From NCBI GenBank assembly GCA_934489915.1, contig CAKSSZ010000017.1, positions 1 to 14,755 on the forward strand: 14,755 nucleotides of DNA. Direction: 5' to 3'. Origin of the DNA: an uncultured Clostridia bacterium. Lineage in GTDB: Bacteria > Bacillota > Clostridia > HGM11514. Shown piece after piece: positions 14,630-14,755 of the stretch. Each line of letters begins with the position of its first letter. Positions within the stretch are counted from its first letter, which is position 1. The translations under genes were made by a program, and so were the position numbers. The notes beneath the pieces were generated by a model, which was not told where the DNA came from, did not search any database, and saw nothing but the letters and a program-made list of their open reading frames with translations.

Positions 14630-14755
14630 TTACTCTTGATAAAATTGGGCTTGAGTATTCCATAATTCATAATATTTTCCTTTTCTTTCGTTAAGCAGAG
14701 TATTATGTGCACCTTCTTGTATAAGCTTTCCTTTATGAAACACGAAGATTGTATC
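14630..14755 (-). CDS. ABC transporter, C-terminal end of the ATPase domain (partial)
   Basis: Only the last 41 codons lie in the window, converging on the atp operon and ending in TAA at 14630-14632. The readable end contains IFVFHKGKLIQEGAHNTLLN and then KGKYYELWNTQAQF. This is the D-loop-distal tail typical of ABC exporters of the MsbA/bacteriocin or multidrug type, where a 'GKI-EEG-H-ELL' strand is followed by a 'YYELW--Q' helix. The Walker and signature motifs and any membrane domain are outside, so substrate and type are unknown. The segment is about 31% GC by hand count, much lower than the roughly 50% of the atp genes, which suggests recent acquisition or an accessory region starting here. 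Confidence 0.8.
   Translation of the reverse strand, partial: DTIFVFHKGKLIQEGAHNTLLNERKGKYYELWNTQAQFYQE

Noticed and set aside
14575..14755. A split epsilon gene with its helical domain downstream in another frame
   Set aside because: A terminator follows the stop almost at once, and the bases beyond encode the tail of an ABC protein on the other strand.

Overview
The window looks like chromosomal DNA of a low-to-middle GC Gram-positive anaerobe, most likely a member of the Clostridia (Bacillota). The evidence is the clustering of hprK, murB, rapZ and whiA with dnaE, near-consensus AGGAGG ribosome binding sites, frequent TTG/GTG starts, and a c subunit that closely resembles sodium-type rotors of anaerobes. 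I cannot name a genus.

Left arm, minus strand (1-7946): six genes read leftward from one strong SigA-type promoter at 7918-7946, in the order hprK, ROK-family glucokinase, murB, rapZ, whiA, dnaE. Junctions are 5-21 nt or overlapping, so the set is probably one operon. It joins carbon-catabolite signalling (HPr kinase), sugar phosphorylation, peptidoglycan precursor synthesis, a RapZ-type nucleotide-binding regulator, a WhiA-type DNA-binding protein and the replicative-type polymerase alpha subunit. dnaE runs off the left edge lacking only its extreme C-terminus. The yvcK/glmR gene that usually sits between rapZ and whiA is absent.

Middle (7887-8167): a 281-base divergent intergenic region with two back-to-back near-consensus promoters and a short inverted repeat next to the rightward one.

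Right arm, plus strand (8168-14624): a complete F-type ATP synthase operon in canonical order (atpI, B, E, F, H, A, G, D, C), ending in a strong intrinsic terminator. The c subunit carries the full set of residues that bind Na+ in Ilyobacter-type rings, so the enzyme is predicted to be sodium-coupled. The epsilon subunit is only 86 residues and lacks the whole C-terminal helical domain. The gamma subunit is also short (255 residues).

Right edge (14630-14755): the last 41 codons of an ABC exporter on the minus strand, at about 31% GC by hand count against roughly 50% in the neighbouring genes. This suggests a different origin.

I saw no tRNA, rRNA, CRISPR array, insertion sequence or phage gene. 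Nothing here is an obviously new system. The most interesting biology is the predicted Na+ ATP synthase with reduced regulatory subunits.
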